A stretch of DNA of 64,000 nucleotides from Chrysophaeum taylorii. Its lineage: Eukaryota; Sar; Pelagophyceae; Pelagomonadales; Pelagomonadaceae. Each line of letters begins with the position of its first letter. Position 1 is the first letter of the stretch. The notes under the pieces were generated by a model, which was not told the DNA's origin, did no database searches, and saw only the letters and a program-made list of their open reading frames with translations. A program made the position numbers and the translations under genes. Below are positions 30,838 through 42,411 of this stretch, one piece after another. Location of the stretch: positions 47,064-111,063 of the forward strand of contig JAQMWT010000342.1 in the NCBI GenBank assembly GCA_029834535.1, in the 5' to 3' direction.

Positions 30838-31194
30838 TTAGGTCGAGTATAGTAGAGCCTCGTGTTTGCACGCTCTGAGCTGCGACAGCGCACGCCGCGA
30901 TCTCTCGTAGTCGTTTACCTTCGTCAGGGCACGCTTAGACTTGTTGTTTTCTTTCTCGGCGTCGTGGGTCAACCGACGTCGGCGGTGTTTAACACCACCA
31001 CGCGACCCGAGCGACGACGACGACGAACCCCCCGCATCGATACCGTCCTCCTCGTCGTTCGTTTCAAAGTCGAAGGACGCTCCGGAGTCAGTCACAGCGC
31101 GACGACATGCACAACCGAGCTGAAAGCTTGAGCACGGCGGCGGGCCTTGTTTTTTTGTCACGACGAACCGTATGTTTGGTCTCTCAAAGTACAA
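30838..31194 (-). CDS. Hypothetical acidic/basic protein
   Basis: 118 residues: SFDFETNDEEDG, a Ser run, then a basic helix (KHRRRRLTHDAEKENNKSKR) and a second helix. The basic-then-helical layout recalls a bZIP-like segment but no leucine zipper is clear. It ends one codon before the next minus-strand ORF. Confidence 0.3.
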   Translation of the reverse strand: MYFERPNIRFVVTKKQGPPPCSSFQLGCACRRAVTDSGASFDFETNDEEDGIDAGGSSSSSLGSRGGVKHRRRRLTHDAEKENNKSKRALTKVNDYERSRRALSQLRACKHEALLYST

Positions 31195-31226
31195 GTTTAG
31201 TCAATCCACATACGGATTGACTAAAC
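31195..31226. repeat. Perfect 13-bp inverted repeat
   Basis: Arms GTTTAGTCAATCC (31195-31207) and its complement (31214-31226) separated by 6 bases. A further partial copy follows to 31242, and aagcttattcga (31246 on) is inverted near 32944-32955. Confidence 0.75.
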
Positions 31227-31616
31227 AATACGGATTGACCAAACTTACAAGCTTATTCGAGGATACCCCCACGATGGTCCAGAAAAATTACCCCCCCCCC
31301 CCCCCGGCCCGCCCGCAGTGAGAGGGTCGAACGAGGCGTCGAACGGAGCCTCAAGCCACCCGGGGGGAGCGCATTTGCGATTTCTAGCTGCTGTGATGAC
31401 CATATCATGAATATATCTGGTTTCGACATAAAAATCGTCCATGTTGCTGCTGAGGCTTGGACCTCCGATCGGGAGCCCCCGACCGAGGGTTCGTTGTGCT
31501 GAAGAGGAGAGCGCGCCAAGTGCCGGCCTTTTTTGCCTGTAGTCCACCAAAGTTAAATCGCGTTAATTACCCGCCTTTGGTTGAAAAACTAGCCCTCTCG
31601 AAGAGAAGAGAAGGGG

Positions 31617-32600
31617 TTGTCGCCAGCTCATTTTTTCAGTATGTTCGAGACGGATAACATAAACGGGAAGTTCAATATGAGTCTGGCCACATGGCTGGCG
31701 CTCGACGAAGGTGGCGTAATCGATTTGAATCGAGAGCTGATCGCGATACTTGCGTCGCTCTTGTACGCTGTGGTGGCCTCGGGAGAGTACAGCTTCACGC
31801 GCACGCTCCTGCACGGTTTGTATGAGGCCTCCGGAGACGGGCCGCCGATCCCAGGGATCGATCGGGCGATAGAGCGATGATCAACACGCAAGCCGCGCGC
31901 GCAAGTTCTTCGTCATCATTGACAAGGACGAGAAGAGGGTGGGGAAAGGCAAGGCGACGGTGGTTCGGAGCTCGACGCTGTACGACACAAAAGAGGAGGC
32001 CGCTGCAGCAGCGAGGGACAACTTTCGGCGGAAGCACGAGCCGCGGGCGTACAAGCGCAAGCCTGCGGGCGCGCCGGTTGCCTCGGAGGAGAGACGGCGA
32101 AGAGGCCGCCGAAGCTGGTGGCCGCGTCGTCGCCGCCGCTGAAGAAGGCCAAGTTCGCGCCGGCCTTTGTGGGACCGAAACGGGTGCTCGTCGTGCCGTC
32201 GGAGACACAGCTCGCTGGGCCGGCCTCTCCAGAACAAGAACTCGCAAGGATGATGAGTTCATCGACTCAAAAACTCGCCGCCGAGGATCTTGCCAAGTGC
32301 TTGCAGCGCGCCCAGAGAAAGCGGAAGACGAGGCACTTTTCGAGGAGGAACGTGGCGTACGTTTCACGCGGTACTCGCGGACGGCCCGCGAGTACTATAG
32401 CTCGTCTACCGCGCCGAGAATGGAGGCAAAGACGAGATCGCCCATTTTTCTCGCGATCGATCGAAACCCAGCACCACGCCCAGAAGCTCAAGCGGACTGC
32501 CGGTATCCATCGCACCATCCCCCAGTCTGATGAACTGCAGCGCGCCAGCAACAGCGCCATGGACTCTAGTACTACCGAATAAATTCGTAGTAGACCGCTG
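31617..32600 (+). CDS. Hypothetical gene, frame-broken or multi-exon
   Basis: Protein-like blocks follow each other on the plus strand in different frames: 31641-31880 (MFETDNINGKFNMSLATWLA, ending IDRAIER), 31893-32100 (KFFVIIDKDEKRVGKGKATV with a helical AAAAARDNFRRK), 32118-32330 (SPPLKKAKFAPAFVGPKRVL, EQELARMM) and 32320-32470 (EDEALFEEERGVRFTRY). Together they look like one gene with frame changes; no splice sites convincingly join them. No family recognised. Confidence 0.35.
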
Positions 32601-32706
32601 GACAGTGTCGCGATATGTCCGAGAGGAGGGTGCCCCGCACACTTACTTCAGAGCCGCTTAGTCCGCGTCGAAATCCGGGGGTAATATAATATCTCGGGCC
32701 ATTTTA

Positions 32707-32898
32707 TTATCCGTACCGCAGGCTGCGACCGAAGACAGATTTTGAGCCTCGATGGAGGACTAAAAGAGGGCTCGCGTCGCTCTGCCGAGTCGCCCGAGAC
32801 CACTTGTACCTTCACGGACTGCGCAAGGGGACGTTGTTTCGACGGGTGTGGCCGGGCGACACGCGGGTTTCGGTCGGCGCGATTAAACGCGATTTTTT
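32707..32898 (+). CDS. Hypothetical small coding block
   Basis: Reads RRLRPKTDFEPRWRTKRG and then LCRVARDHLYLHGLRKGTLF before a run of T. Composition suggests coding, but start and end are not clear and no family is recognised. Confidence 0.25.
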
Positions 32899-33107
32899 TT
32901 TTTTTTTTTTGCGCAAACTGAAAGTGGGTTTCTTATGTAAGGTCGAATAAGCTTACTAAGTGACCAAACTTATTGAGGGTTTACAGGCGGGTCGACACCC
33001 GACACTGCAAAAATTACCCGGTCTTTCGAAACTCAGGCTACCAGAGCAAAGCCGAAGGTGGCGAAGCGCCCCAAGACAGCATGGAAGGAGCCTGGGCGGG
33101 CCCCTAT

Positions 33108-33151
<44 letters not shown>

Positions 33152-33152
33152 G
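33108..33152 (+). repeat. (GACA)n microsatellite
   Basis: About eleven uninterrupted copies of gaca. It sits in a protein-like but unresolved region (33030-33340). Confidence 0.95.
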
Positions 33153-33339
33153 CCCCGGAGAAGCGGCAGCGAGAAAAAAACGGCTCCTTAGAAGCGAGTT
33201 TTCAACAAGAAAACGGCTGCGTTGGAGACAGTCGGAAAAGAAACGCCAGCAGCAGCAGAAAGTTTTTCTTCGCGGAGGGAGGGAGGCCTTAGCGTATTGC
33301 GAGAAGGAAGGAGTAGGGGCCAAGAAGGAAGTGCATGAC

Positions 33340-34320
33340 TGACTGACCACCCCGAGTGGATTGAGCTCATCATCATCACCTGGAGACGACGGCTCGACTG
33401 AAGGAAAAACGTTTTGTTTGATGAAAGAGCCGCCGCGACGCGCGCTCCAACTCGGACCGGATGGTGCTCGCGCCGAAGGAGGAGCAGGCGCCTGTGAAAT
33501 GGATTGTTGTGAGCAACGAGGCCCGCGCCAAGCTGCGAAGAAGAGATTGGAGTCAACAAAGTGCGCCAGCCATATTTTAGTCCTCAATCGTCGTCGACTT
33601 CTTCAGAATCGGCGCGGCTGTGGACGCGAGAAAGTCCCGGTCAACAACAACAACGCCAACTACAAACTTGTGTGCAGCTCATGGAAGAATTATTCATAGG
33701 TTTCTTCGCCCGCAACTCGCACCGGATCAGCACGAAGATGATCGAGCAAAATAGTAATCGAGCCGAAGTGCGGCGAACTGCGACGAGAGATAGTCGGACG
33801 TACTTGGCGGGAAATGAATTATCCACGGAGTCACTTCGCGCCAAGGCCGCGGGGATTATATTATGGACGAGCACGGCGCCATATCGGTCGGATCCCCGCC
33901 TTGTCTCCCGAACCTCGACGAGACGCCCCAGTTGTTTTTTTCGTGGACTACGCCGACAACAAAGAGAACGCCGAGACCATGTTTGGTGCCGGCAACAAGA
34001 ATGGTGACGTCTGCTGCTGGGCCGAGGCCTACGACTCCCGCGAGTGCAAAACACTGTCGCGTGATGTGCCGGGGCCCTGCGCGGGCTGCGATTCATTTAT
34101 ACGAGGCTTTTTTTTTTCTCGGCGGCATGCTTCGCGACGCGTGGCGGGGCTGCAAGGACGGCCGCGTCTCTCGACAACTTAAAGGAAGAGAAAGACAAAA
34201 GAAGAGAAGGCCAAAGACGACCGCAAAGGAAGAAGAATACGATGGAGCAAAATCGAAAAGAGCAGACGGGAGAAACAGAAATAAGAGAGGCGCAAATATC
34301 AATTAATAACTCGCTCTCGA
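33340..34320 (+). other. Unresolved region with possible exons
   Basis: Plus-strand blocks of coding-like composition, for example MDEHGAISVGSPPCLPNLDE from 33863 and a Cys-rich stretch near 33980-34100, switch frames. No protein family is recognised and no reliable gene model can be drawn. Confidence 0.3.
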
Positions 34321-34431
34321 GTGACTGATTTTTTTTCGTTGTTGTAAAGCAGTGAACAACAACAGGTCGTCCTCGAGTGTGTGTCTCTGTTCCCTCTGAA
34401 TGAATGCCGAGGTGAGCGGATTAATCGATCA

Positions 34432-35944
34432 CTAGAGGTTGCGCCGCCGACCGCAGCGCGGACACTTCCTCGTCGCCGTCCGTAGCTCTTCGCGAAAGAC
34501 GACGTCAACAACAACAGCATCGGCGGAAGGTGTGTTGTCGGGATTGTTGTTGACGTCGTCGATGGGAGAAGGTGCGCGGTGGTGAGCAACCAATAACCGC
34601 ACGACGTCGAAGTGACGTCCGAAGGTCGCGATAGTGATGGGCGCGTGTCCAGATATGTGAGCCCGATCGACGTTCGCGCCGCGCGAGAGCAAGAGTCGGA
34701 CGATAGCGAGGTGGCCTTGCCCGCTCGCATTGAGAAGCGGCGAGCCACCACGGTCATCGGTCGAGTCGACATCAGCGCCGTGCGAGAGCAGGAGCTTCGC
34801 GACGTCGAGTCGACCTGAACGACACGCGATACAAAGCGGCGAGATCCGATCGTTTTTGGTTCGCGCTAGCGCCGTTCGAGAGCAGAAAACTCACGACCTC
34901 GACGTGGCCTTGTTGCCAAGCTATGAAAAGCGAGGATGCCCCATCGTTCGCGACCTGATGGACGTCGGCGCTCGAGTAGCAACCTCGCGGCGGCAATTCG
35001 AGAGCCCTGACAAGCAGCGAAAAGCGAAGACGTCCCGCAGACGGTCAAGCGGTTGACGTCAGCGCAAGTTGTTTCAAGCAGCAGCCGCACGATTTCGACG
35101 TGACCGTTCTGGCTCGCGAGGACGAGCGGCGTGCAGCCCTCGTCGGTAACTTTGTTGACCTTAGCGCCGCGCGAGAGTAACAATCGGGCAATGGCGACGC
35201 GACCCCATTGGCTAGCCGCGTGCAATGGAGACATGTGGTCGTTATTCCTGGTCGCGTGGACGTTAGCGCCCTTCGAGAGAAGAAACTTGGCGACGTCGAC
35301 GTGCCCATCCTGACAAGATACGTAAAGCGAGGATGCCCCATCGTTCGCGACCTGATCGATTTCGGCGCCGTGCTCTCGAGTAGCAACCTCGCAACGGCGA
35401 CGTGACCACAATTACTGGCTGCGAAAAGCGAAGAAAATCCGACGACGGTCGCGCGGTTAACGTCGGCGCGACTCGTCTCGAGCAAAAGCAGTCGCACGAT
35501 TTCGACGTGACCGTTCTGGCTCGCGAGGATGAGCGGCGTGGAGCCCTTGTCGGTAACTTTGTTGACCTTGGCGCCGCGCGAGAGTAATAATCGGACGACG
35601 GCGACGCGACCCGAATTGCTAGCAGCGTGCGACGCCGCCTCGTTCTCGCGGGTTGACTGGTTCACGTCAGCGCTGTGCTCGAGCAGCAACCTCGCCATGT
35701 CGATGTGGCCCAGCCGACACGCGGCGATAAGGGGGAATTCGCCATCGATGGCGACAAGGGTGACGTCGGCGCCGCGTGAAATCAAAATCCGGGCGATAGC
35801 AACGTTGCCGGAAACGCTCACTAAGTGCAGGGGGGCGATGCCACCGTCGCTCACATCGTTCACGTCGCACCCACGCGACACCAGCTGACGCACGGCACCC
35901 AAGTCACCCCTCCAGCAAGCTCTGGCAAGGCTCATCATCTTCAT
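34432..35944 (-). pseudogene. Ankyrin-repeat protein, three frame breaks
   Basis: Starts with ATG at 35944 (MKMMSLARACWRGDLGAVRQ) and ends at a stop at 34432. At least 12 ankyrin repeats can be read, with typical G.TPL..A...GH...V..LL..GA units. The frame changes at about 35375 (two extra bases), 34975 (about five bases missing) and 34850, each time the repeats resume in another frame. The C-terminus ends CPRCGRRRNL after an acidic stretch. Ankyrin arrays mediate protein binding. Either a decaying gene or assembly indels. Confidence 0.8.
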
Positions 35945-36006
35945 CGCCAAGAGAGAGAGAGAGAGAGAGAGACACCTCTTTATGTATTCGGCTCCGTGCG
36001 CTAACC

Positions 36007-36630
36007 CTATTCTGATTTTCTTATACGGGCGTAGATTGATACTTTTAAATGCCCAACATTGTGGCAACAAAAGCTCGTTCGACCATAAACCCCGAGTTTG
36101 AGTCTGGGGGTTGTCTTGTTTGAGTTTTGAACCGGAGTTTCTTTCGTTCGTTCGGACCTCCGAGAGGGGGTCGGTCCTCTTGGGCTGTCCTTGCAGGTGC
36201 AAATGACTCGCCCGTATGACTTATGTACACTATGCCTGAAGGAAGTGTCCAATCTCGTCGCCCGACGTTCCGCCGGCAGTTGGAAGCCAGTCAACTCGGA
36301 CGGCAGCCGATACGCGAAGGGACTGTTCCTGTCCTCTCGCCACACTTTTTCGTGTGCCATCACCATATTTCTAGTCAGCGAGACGTTATCCTCCCGCGCA
36401 TAGAATTGACGCGTCGATCGCGCGATGGGAGGAGTGTTGCGCTCGAGACGCGCAGCCTCTCTTTGTCGTTCTATTTTGGCGTCTTCGAACTCACGTCCTC
36501 GGAGCGGTACACGAGTTTGCTGTACTCGCGGGCGACGCGACGCGACGCGAGAGAGCCGCCGCGCGAGGCGGAAGGTTTTTGGGGGCAATGCTGGAGAAGA
36601 CGCGCTCACGTCGTCGGCGCGCCATCTCAC
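36007..36630 (-). CDS. Hypothetical basic protein
   Basis: 207-residue ORF; the middle reads like a real protein (EFEDAKIERQREAARLER, YAREDNVSLTRNMVMAHEKV, SPFAYRLPSELTGFQLP). No family recognised. It lies just upstream (minus strand) of the ankyrin gene and could belong to a separate transcript. Confidence 0.35.
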   Translation of the reverse strand: MRWRADDVSASSPALPPKTFRLARRLSRVASRRPRVQQTRVPLRGREFEDAKIERQREAARLERNTPPIARSTRQFYAREDNVSLTRNMVMAHEKVWREDRNSPFAYRLPSELTGFQLPAERRATRLDTSFRHSVHKSYGRVICTCKDSPRGPTPSRRSERTKETPVQNSNKTTPRLKLGVYGRTSFCCHNVGHLKVSIYARIRKSE

Positions 36631-36659
36631 TTTCTATTCCGGTCTTATTTATGTCGGCG

Positions 36660-39545
36660 GTAGTGCTGCTTTGACTTTAACCCCAGCCATACTCAACGCC
36701 ATCGCTCCGGGTGGCATTTCGGCGAGCGACAAGGGTATGGTTGCGGTCTGGGCAATTGAACCCCGAGGATCTCCTTGGTTCCCGGAACGACGTCGCCGAG
36801 AACTTTTCTTCGAGCTGGCCACTGACCGAGTGATGCGCGTCCCAACGTTGAGTGGTCGACTTCAATTAGGAACTGGTGACGAAGGAACCTAATCTCCACG
36901 ACATCGAAGACGTCCTCGACCTGAAGAAGAAAAGTGTCCCAGAAGCCTAGGTGCTGCTGCTTCCCAACCTTGAACATCTAAAGAGACGGGAACCACTCGA
37001 CGCTCAGATAGGAAGACCTTAACAAAGGGGGCTTGATTGTCGGATCGATCGCGGGGTCGTTGTCGCCGTCTTCTTCGTCGTTGAGCGGTTTTGTAGGCGC
37101 CAACAGTAGAAGCTGTAAGTAGCCGAGCAGTGATGGAGGCCATAGCTTTTTGTTGGTTGGGTCGCCGCGAGGTTATGTCGCGAGAACAGGGCTCTGTAGG
37201 ATGGTAAGAGAGGTGGCGGCGAGAGAGGATGGTCGTCGACAGTTGGAGGAGCTGACTGAGACGAGGACGGATGCGGGTTTAGACGGAGGTGAAGGAGTGG
37301 TCTGAGATTTTTTGATTTCCCCTCTGCAACGCATCATCGGGGGGGTCATCACCTCGATTCGGCGTTATGTCGACTGAGCATCACGTGGAGGACCATCTTC
37401 GGGGTTAAGTATTGAACGCTTGATCATGTACGCGAAGATGTGCTTTGAGGAAACGCGAAGTAGCCGGTTCTCTGGGTTGAGACCAACATCCGCCAGATGA
37501 TCGACGCGTGGAGATACGAGTGGGTTTTGAGCGTTTGCGCACCAGAGGTAAGTAATTACTTACTTAAATAATTATACCTGCGGCGGCGTGAAGGTTCGTA
37601 TTTGTGGTGTTCATGCTGAGGCTCTAAGAGGAAACAACAAACATTCGCCACCAAAAAAAAAAATTTTGAGAAGGCGTTCGAGGGTAGCATTCGGAAGAGG
37701 ACTGAATTGTCTGGATCACAGCCCAAGGAAAATGAATGGCCGGCTCAACAATTTTAGCACCCTCGCGGTAGTGAGCATTGAGGTGGTTACGAAGACGGGC
37801 AGAGGAGGCAGAGGCAATGAAGCCTATACTGTGTTCTACCTCATGATTAAACGGTAAGGGGGAAAAGTGATGAGGTCAATGGTTAAGTACAAGTGCAGGC
37901 CAGTAAGTTCACCTAGTCCCAATCTCTAACCCCCGTAAGTTCACCTGGTCCCAGTAAGTTTCATATAAGTTCACCTGGTCAGTAAGTTCACCTAGCTCAC
38001 ACCCACTCCTTTGAGCTCGTCGCTCTCCCCTCCGCCAATCTAAGCTGCTTTGATCCGCACGCGCCGCCAACCTTTGAGTTTACTCTAAAAGCCCTTTACT
38101 CTAAAACCCCCAGCAAGTTCACCTCGCCCCAGTAAGTTCACCTGGTCACTAAATTCACCTAGTCCCAATCTCAAACCCCAGTAAGTAAGTTCACCTGGTC
38201 CCAGTAAGATCACCTACAGTGCGCGTGTAGACCATGGGAGGGGGCTTATCGGTCGGTATTGCGCAGCACGTGTGGGGTAGGGTGGAGTCGTCGACTCAGA
38301 AGAGGATATCCTCGGGGTTGCCGATCGACAGAGAGCCACGTAGAGCTGGACGTGGCAGAAGACGGGCTTGTGGGCAAGAGGACGCCGACCTCGCGGGGCG
38401 TCTGCGCCCTTGCTCTTGTTGATCGTTTGGCGTCGGCGGGGCTTAAGGGATACAGGTTGGAGGAGCCTCGGTGACAACGACACAATCGATCATGTATCTG
38501 GTACCGTTGAAGTAGCCGTGCGACGGACCGAGGTTGCGAAGACTTTAAGCTCGCGCTCAAAGTCAGCATGCCGTTGGTTGTCAGGGAGTCGAAAACTCGA
38601 CTGTAAAGAGCGAGGCGTCGTCCTCCGACCCAACCTAGTCGGCCGAAAAGAACTCCGACGCCTCGTCTCCGGGAAAAAAAGGCCGCGGTCATGCGCGCGG
38701 CGTTGTCAGCATCGACAACATCGTTTCGACGGGGCGTGAGAATGGCGCGCCGAAAGAGCCGCCGCGGGTCGTGGAAATAGTCTGCGAGGCCGCCGTAGAC
38801 GGCTTCCTGGCTCGTGGGCCTACCTGATCCTTACCCTAAATCGGGGGACCGACTAGTCTAGGTCCCGCGTACTTATCTCCGCCCGTCAGGCACATCCCTC
38901 CTACCCCACAAACCCACCCACGTCCATCGTGCCCCCCCCACACACCCCCCTCTTAGCAGTCGACATTTAAAGACAAACAAACAGACCCACATCCGTCATT
39001 CTCCCCACACACACCCCCCTCTTAGCAGTCGACATTTAAAGACAAACAAACAGACAGACAAACAGACAAACATCTGTCGATTAGTAGTAAGGATGGTCGA
39101 AAAGAGTAGACCGTCGTGGACATTTTTAAAGTTGGATTCTGCAGAAACCATGCAGGAAGTCCGGCGCTCGCGTGACTTCAGTCGCATTGGTTGTGCGCTT
39201 AAAGTACGTCAGCATGAATTTTTTGAAAACTTGAAATATATGGGTAAAGCCACCCCATTCAGAGGGAATGGTGACACAGCCTCCGTCGCATGCCCAGACA
39301 CTTCGCCTGGCTGGTGAGTCTGTTCGAAGTTGGGCTTGGTAGGATTGAGATGGGCATATGGCGGTGACGCTTATTGCGACAAATGCAATCGATACAAATA
39401 TCCCGATATGGGATGTCCGAAGCTGTAAATCCAGGACGTGCAAGTACATCAGGGGCTTTCTTTTGCTGCAACATTGTCAGGGCAGTGATGAGTAAGATGG
39501 AAACGGTTGGCCCGCTCTTTCGCATTCTGATGGTTCTCCACTGTG
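36660..39545 (-). mobile_element. Copia relic B: integrase and linker fragments
   Basis: Minus-strand fragments match copia A in order: integrase zinc-binding part (DIPYRDICIDCICRNKRH at about 39430), integrase start (QPGEVSGHATEA), then after the Helitron-like repeat FPPYRLNHEVEHSIGFI with the third catalytic Glu, HHKYEP, and a linker with PPDDALQRGN near 37345-37315. LTRs, gag, methyltransferase and RNase H are not visible in this stretch. Sequence similarity to copia A is at protein level, so B is a different or older lineage. Confidence 0.72.
37888..39087 (-). mobile_element. PIF1-helicase-derived Helitron-like repeat, copy iv
   Basis: About 1.2 kb, the most complete minus-strand copy. 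5' end CTACTAATCGACAGATG, then G-rich blocks containing ctttaaatgtcgactgct twice, gggtaaggatcagg, the helicase remnant (RRRQTINKSKG, PVFCHVQLYVALCRS) and a 3' minisatellite ending GGCCTGCACTTGTA. It splits the integrase of copia B; TAAG is present on both sides. Confidence 0.82.
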
Positions 39546-39904
39546 CCGTGCGGTAGAACCCAATGCGAAAAATCGACTTTGCAGGTATGCGCTTTTTCCT
39601 ACGTGCGCAGAATTTTAAAGCTCTGTATGTGGATCCAAGGAGGGTACGTCTTCATCGTCGTTAGAGTCGGCGTCAGCATGCTCATCCTCATTTGAGACTG
39701 CCGAAGTATATGACTCGCGCGGAAAAGAAAATGGAAATCTCTGGAAATGAAATCTTCCAGACATTTCCAGAATCTTCCGAAGGCCTTCTCAGAGGCTGGA
39801 AAAGTGCGTCAAATCATGAATATTAGTGAGGTTCCGCAGGGCTGAAACCCTGAAAAAAAAATCGAACGGTCATTCAACGACTCTAAAACGGCTACGTAAC
39901 GGCT

Positions 39905-40447
39905 CTACAAATTTATCCAAAATGTGTCAGCACAGAAAATTTGCTTTCAATGTCGACCCTTTCGATAACTTCAACCAAAAAATGCTTCAACAAAAGCAGC
40001 GGTTGGCAACGGCGGGCGTCGTGATACGGTTTGAGATGTTCTTCGCGTCTAAGTTGTCGTTCAGCAGCAGCAGCCACCTGGCGGACCCGAAGATCAAGGA
40101 GACCTTCGTCCGCAACTGGGTGGTGGCCTTCGACCCGTTCAACGCGAGGAAGGACACGACGAAGATGTGGGGTGACTGACTTGTGCGCGGAGTTCACCAA
40201 GGCCACCAACATGGGCGTGACCAAGCCGACGTACGAGAAAAAGATTAAGTGGTTGATCAAGGAGCGGATCAAGGCTGCTCTCGCCGAGCAGGCGGAGGCG
40301 AAGGACACGGGCAACAATGACAAGGAGGACGTGAGCGAGTACGAGCGCGTGCTGGACAAGATGCGGTCCAGTTTCATGGCCGTAGACATGGCAGTTTCAT
40401 GGAGGAAGGTGGCGACGTGGAAGAAGAAGAACTTGCCGCCGCATTGC
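39905..40447 (+). pseudogene. Possible partner ORF of a Harbinger-like transposon
   Basis: Two coding-like blocks: 39919-40179 (FAFNVDPFDNFNQKML, KIKETFVRNWVVAFDPF) and, after a one-base frame change near 40183, 40190-40447 (LCAEFTKATNMGVTKPTYEK, then a Lys/Ala/Glu helix). It is divergent from and partly overlaps the transposase remnant. Harbinger elements commonly carry a second Myb-like DNA-binding gene, but the Trp pattern here is weak, so this is only a suggestion. Confidence 0.35.
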
Positions 40448-41010
40448 TGAAGGCCCATCTTGTGATGTTCTTCTTCTTGAAGTCGTCGTCGACAAAGGCG
40501 AAGTAGCGGAGCACATCACCGAAAAAAAGCCCATTCATTCTACGGGGACGCGGATCCGAGCCAAGAGATAGTTGAACCGCGTTGCAGCATCGGTGGGGAA
40601 AACAAACGCCCTTGAAAGGAGTGTGGAGGACGTCGTTGCGCGTGTAGCCCAGATCGCCGAACATGATGTACTGGACCCCGTCCAGAACAGCTCTAAGTCG
40701 AAACTCCTCCACAATACCTGCTTCCTGTCGCCGACGTCAACAATCCTGTCGAGATCGAGAATGGTGGACGAGCTTCTCGAAGCTCTCCGGCTCGAAGAAG
40801 CGGAAACGGGAGTAGAACTCCTCGCGGGACAACGGCGGCTGCAGGTTGGCTCCATAGTGTCGCTCGAGGCGGCGCCGTAGAGAACAGGCTCGTGCATGCG
40901 TCGCTTCCCATCGCAAGCGAACTTCGGCGCCGCGATTCGAGGCCGCGATTCGAAAGCCCGTCTAGTCCGCACGCAGCTCCCTCAACTTCCTCATGTGCCG
41001 GTAAATGAAG
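40374..41010 (-). pseudogene. PIF/Harbinger-type (DDE_4) transposase remnant
   Basis: Reads FYSRFRFFEPESFEKLVHHS, typical of the N-terminal region, then VQYIMFGDLGYTRNDVL (the GDxxY aspartate block), PFKG, and FNYLLARIRVPVEW (the N..LS..R..VE.xFG block with the catalytic Glu). The region that normally carries the first aspartate is missing between the first two, and frames change at least twice. The element is therefore internally deleted. Confidence 0.65.
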
Positions 41011-41282
41011 AAATCCATGTCGTTCTCCTCCTCAATTGCTTCAATCAACAAGAAGGTAAGTCGCCTCCACCTTTCCCCGTTCAGCCCCCGTCATGCGCCG
41101 TCTCACCCTCGGCAGCGGCCTTGCCACATTGTAGGACGCCGCAGGGCGACGCGCGTCGCTTTGTGAAGGTTGCGGCGGATTGTGCGCGCCATATTTGTTC
41201 TCAAGTACTTGCGTAACCGCACACGTGTCACGCTTTTCGGGGCGTTTTCGGAAAAGCAACGGACTATAACGAACTAACGAAC

Positions 41283-41311
41283 TAACTTCGGACCTCTCCC
41301 CGAAGCCCCAA
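41283..41311 (-). mobile_element. 3' tip of the SINE-like element
   Basis: Plus strand gaactaacgaactaacttcg gacctctcccc matches the 3' end of the SINE with a slightly changed tail. Only about 17 bases of body remain. No clear TSD. Confidence 0.5.
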
Positions 41312-41757
41312 AGTGACATTTCGTGTCAAAGTCCCCAAGAAAAAAAAAAAAGAAAAAGTCGCGGGTGTACTTGTAGTAGACGCGAGCCGAGTGTTCTTGA
41401 AGAAACACAGGTATCTTCCAGTTTGGCTCGAAATTATTTTCAAAATATTTATTTTAGATTTTTTCGAGATTTTACCAGACAAAAAATTTTGTTCTGAGCG
41501 AAGTATACCTTATGATTGTTTTTTTTTTTTCGAATGGATTAATACCCAAAAGTTGGCAAAACAGGATATTTGGGAATCTCAACATCGCGAAGGGCAGGAG
41601 AAAGTTGAACAGCAACTACATTGCGGACTTCATCTCTTACCCTCAGCGGATAATCAATTTTTACCCTATTCTCTTCGTCATCTCATCCTTTCGCTCGATG
41701 ATTCGTAGGCAGTCATGAAGCAAATGATCAAGACAATGTTGGGGTGGATGTTGGGGT

Positions 41758-41833
41758 GGTCCGACGAGCAGACGGCGGTCTCGTCCGACGAGCGGAAGGT
41801 GGTCTCGTCCGACGAGCGGAAGGTGGTCTCGTC
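41758..41833 (+). repeat. 24-bp tandem repeat
   Basis: Units of tctcgtccgacgagcggaag followed by gtgg, about three copies, the first diverged. Confidence 0.8.
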
Positions 41834-41859
41834 CCGGTCCGCGGTCAGGAGCAATTGGA

Positions 41860-42381
41860 GATAGTCCTCGCCGCCGCCGTCCGACAAAATGCATGCATTC
41901 GTGCTCCAGTACGTACGCCCACGAAAGCATCCGCAAAAACAAGGAGGTCGTCCTCGCCGCCGTCCAACAATACGGAAGAGCAATCGAGTACATCAAGGTA
42001 AAGTCCATCGAGGACAAGTCATATTCGTATTCACTACCATCATGGGCAATTCAGAGCCTCGTCACGTTCGCTGGTGCCGAAATTGAGAAATGTTTCAATT
42101 TTCCCACCACCGATGTGAGAGGACTATTTTTTTGGAGATATGATCCGAAACTTAGGACGAGCGCTCTTCGTGGATTCACGAAAGATGAGTCCAAAAACCC
42201 ATATCCTTCTCCGGAAGATCAGATCTGTGGAGAAAGCTTGTTGGAAGACTGGAAAGAAAGACGTAGTGCGGTCAAAAAATGGTTATGGGACGATGGGTAC
42301 CGTGCGTCCGCAAGAATGCACGGCTTGTCGTGTCGACGTGGCGATCGACGAGGAAAAAAAATATGGTCATTTGGCACTTAA
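41860..42381 (+). CDS. DUF4116-like protein fragment
   Basis: From about 41893 the ORF reads ESIRKNKEVVLAAVQQYGRA, the core of the DUF4116 repeat (D.EVVLAAV.Q.G.AL.YA), and an earlier partial repeat (VLAAAVRQNA) lies just upstream in another frame. The rest (to 42381) is mixed helical sequence ending CRRGDRRGKKIWSFGT. DUF4116 repeats are common in protists and giant viruses, function unknown. Confidence 0.5.
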   Translation, partial: DSPRRRRPTKCMHSCSSTYAHESIRKNKEVVLAAVQQYGRAIEYIKVKSIEDKSYSYSLPSWAIQSLVTFAGAEIEKCFNFPTTDVRGLFFWRYDPKLRTSALRGFTKDESKNPYPSPEDQICGESLLEDWKERRSAVKKWLWDDGYRASARMHGLSCRRGDRRGKKIWSFGT

Positions 42382-42411
42382 AAAAATCAGGAAAATCAAA
42401 AGCGAGGAGAA

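Noticed and set aside
33108-33152. Functional significance of the (GACA)n tract
   Set aside because: Simple microsatellite; nothing nearby suggests a role.
41283-41311. Intact SINE insertion with TSD
   Set aside because: Only the 3' tip matches and no duplication could be found; kept as a low-confidence stub.
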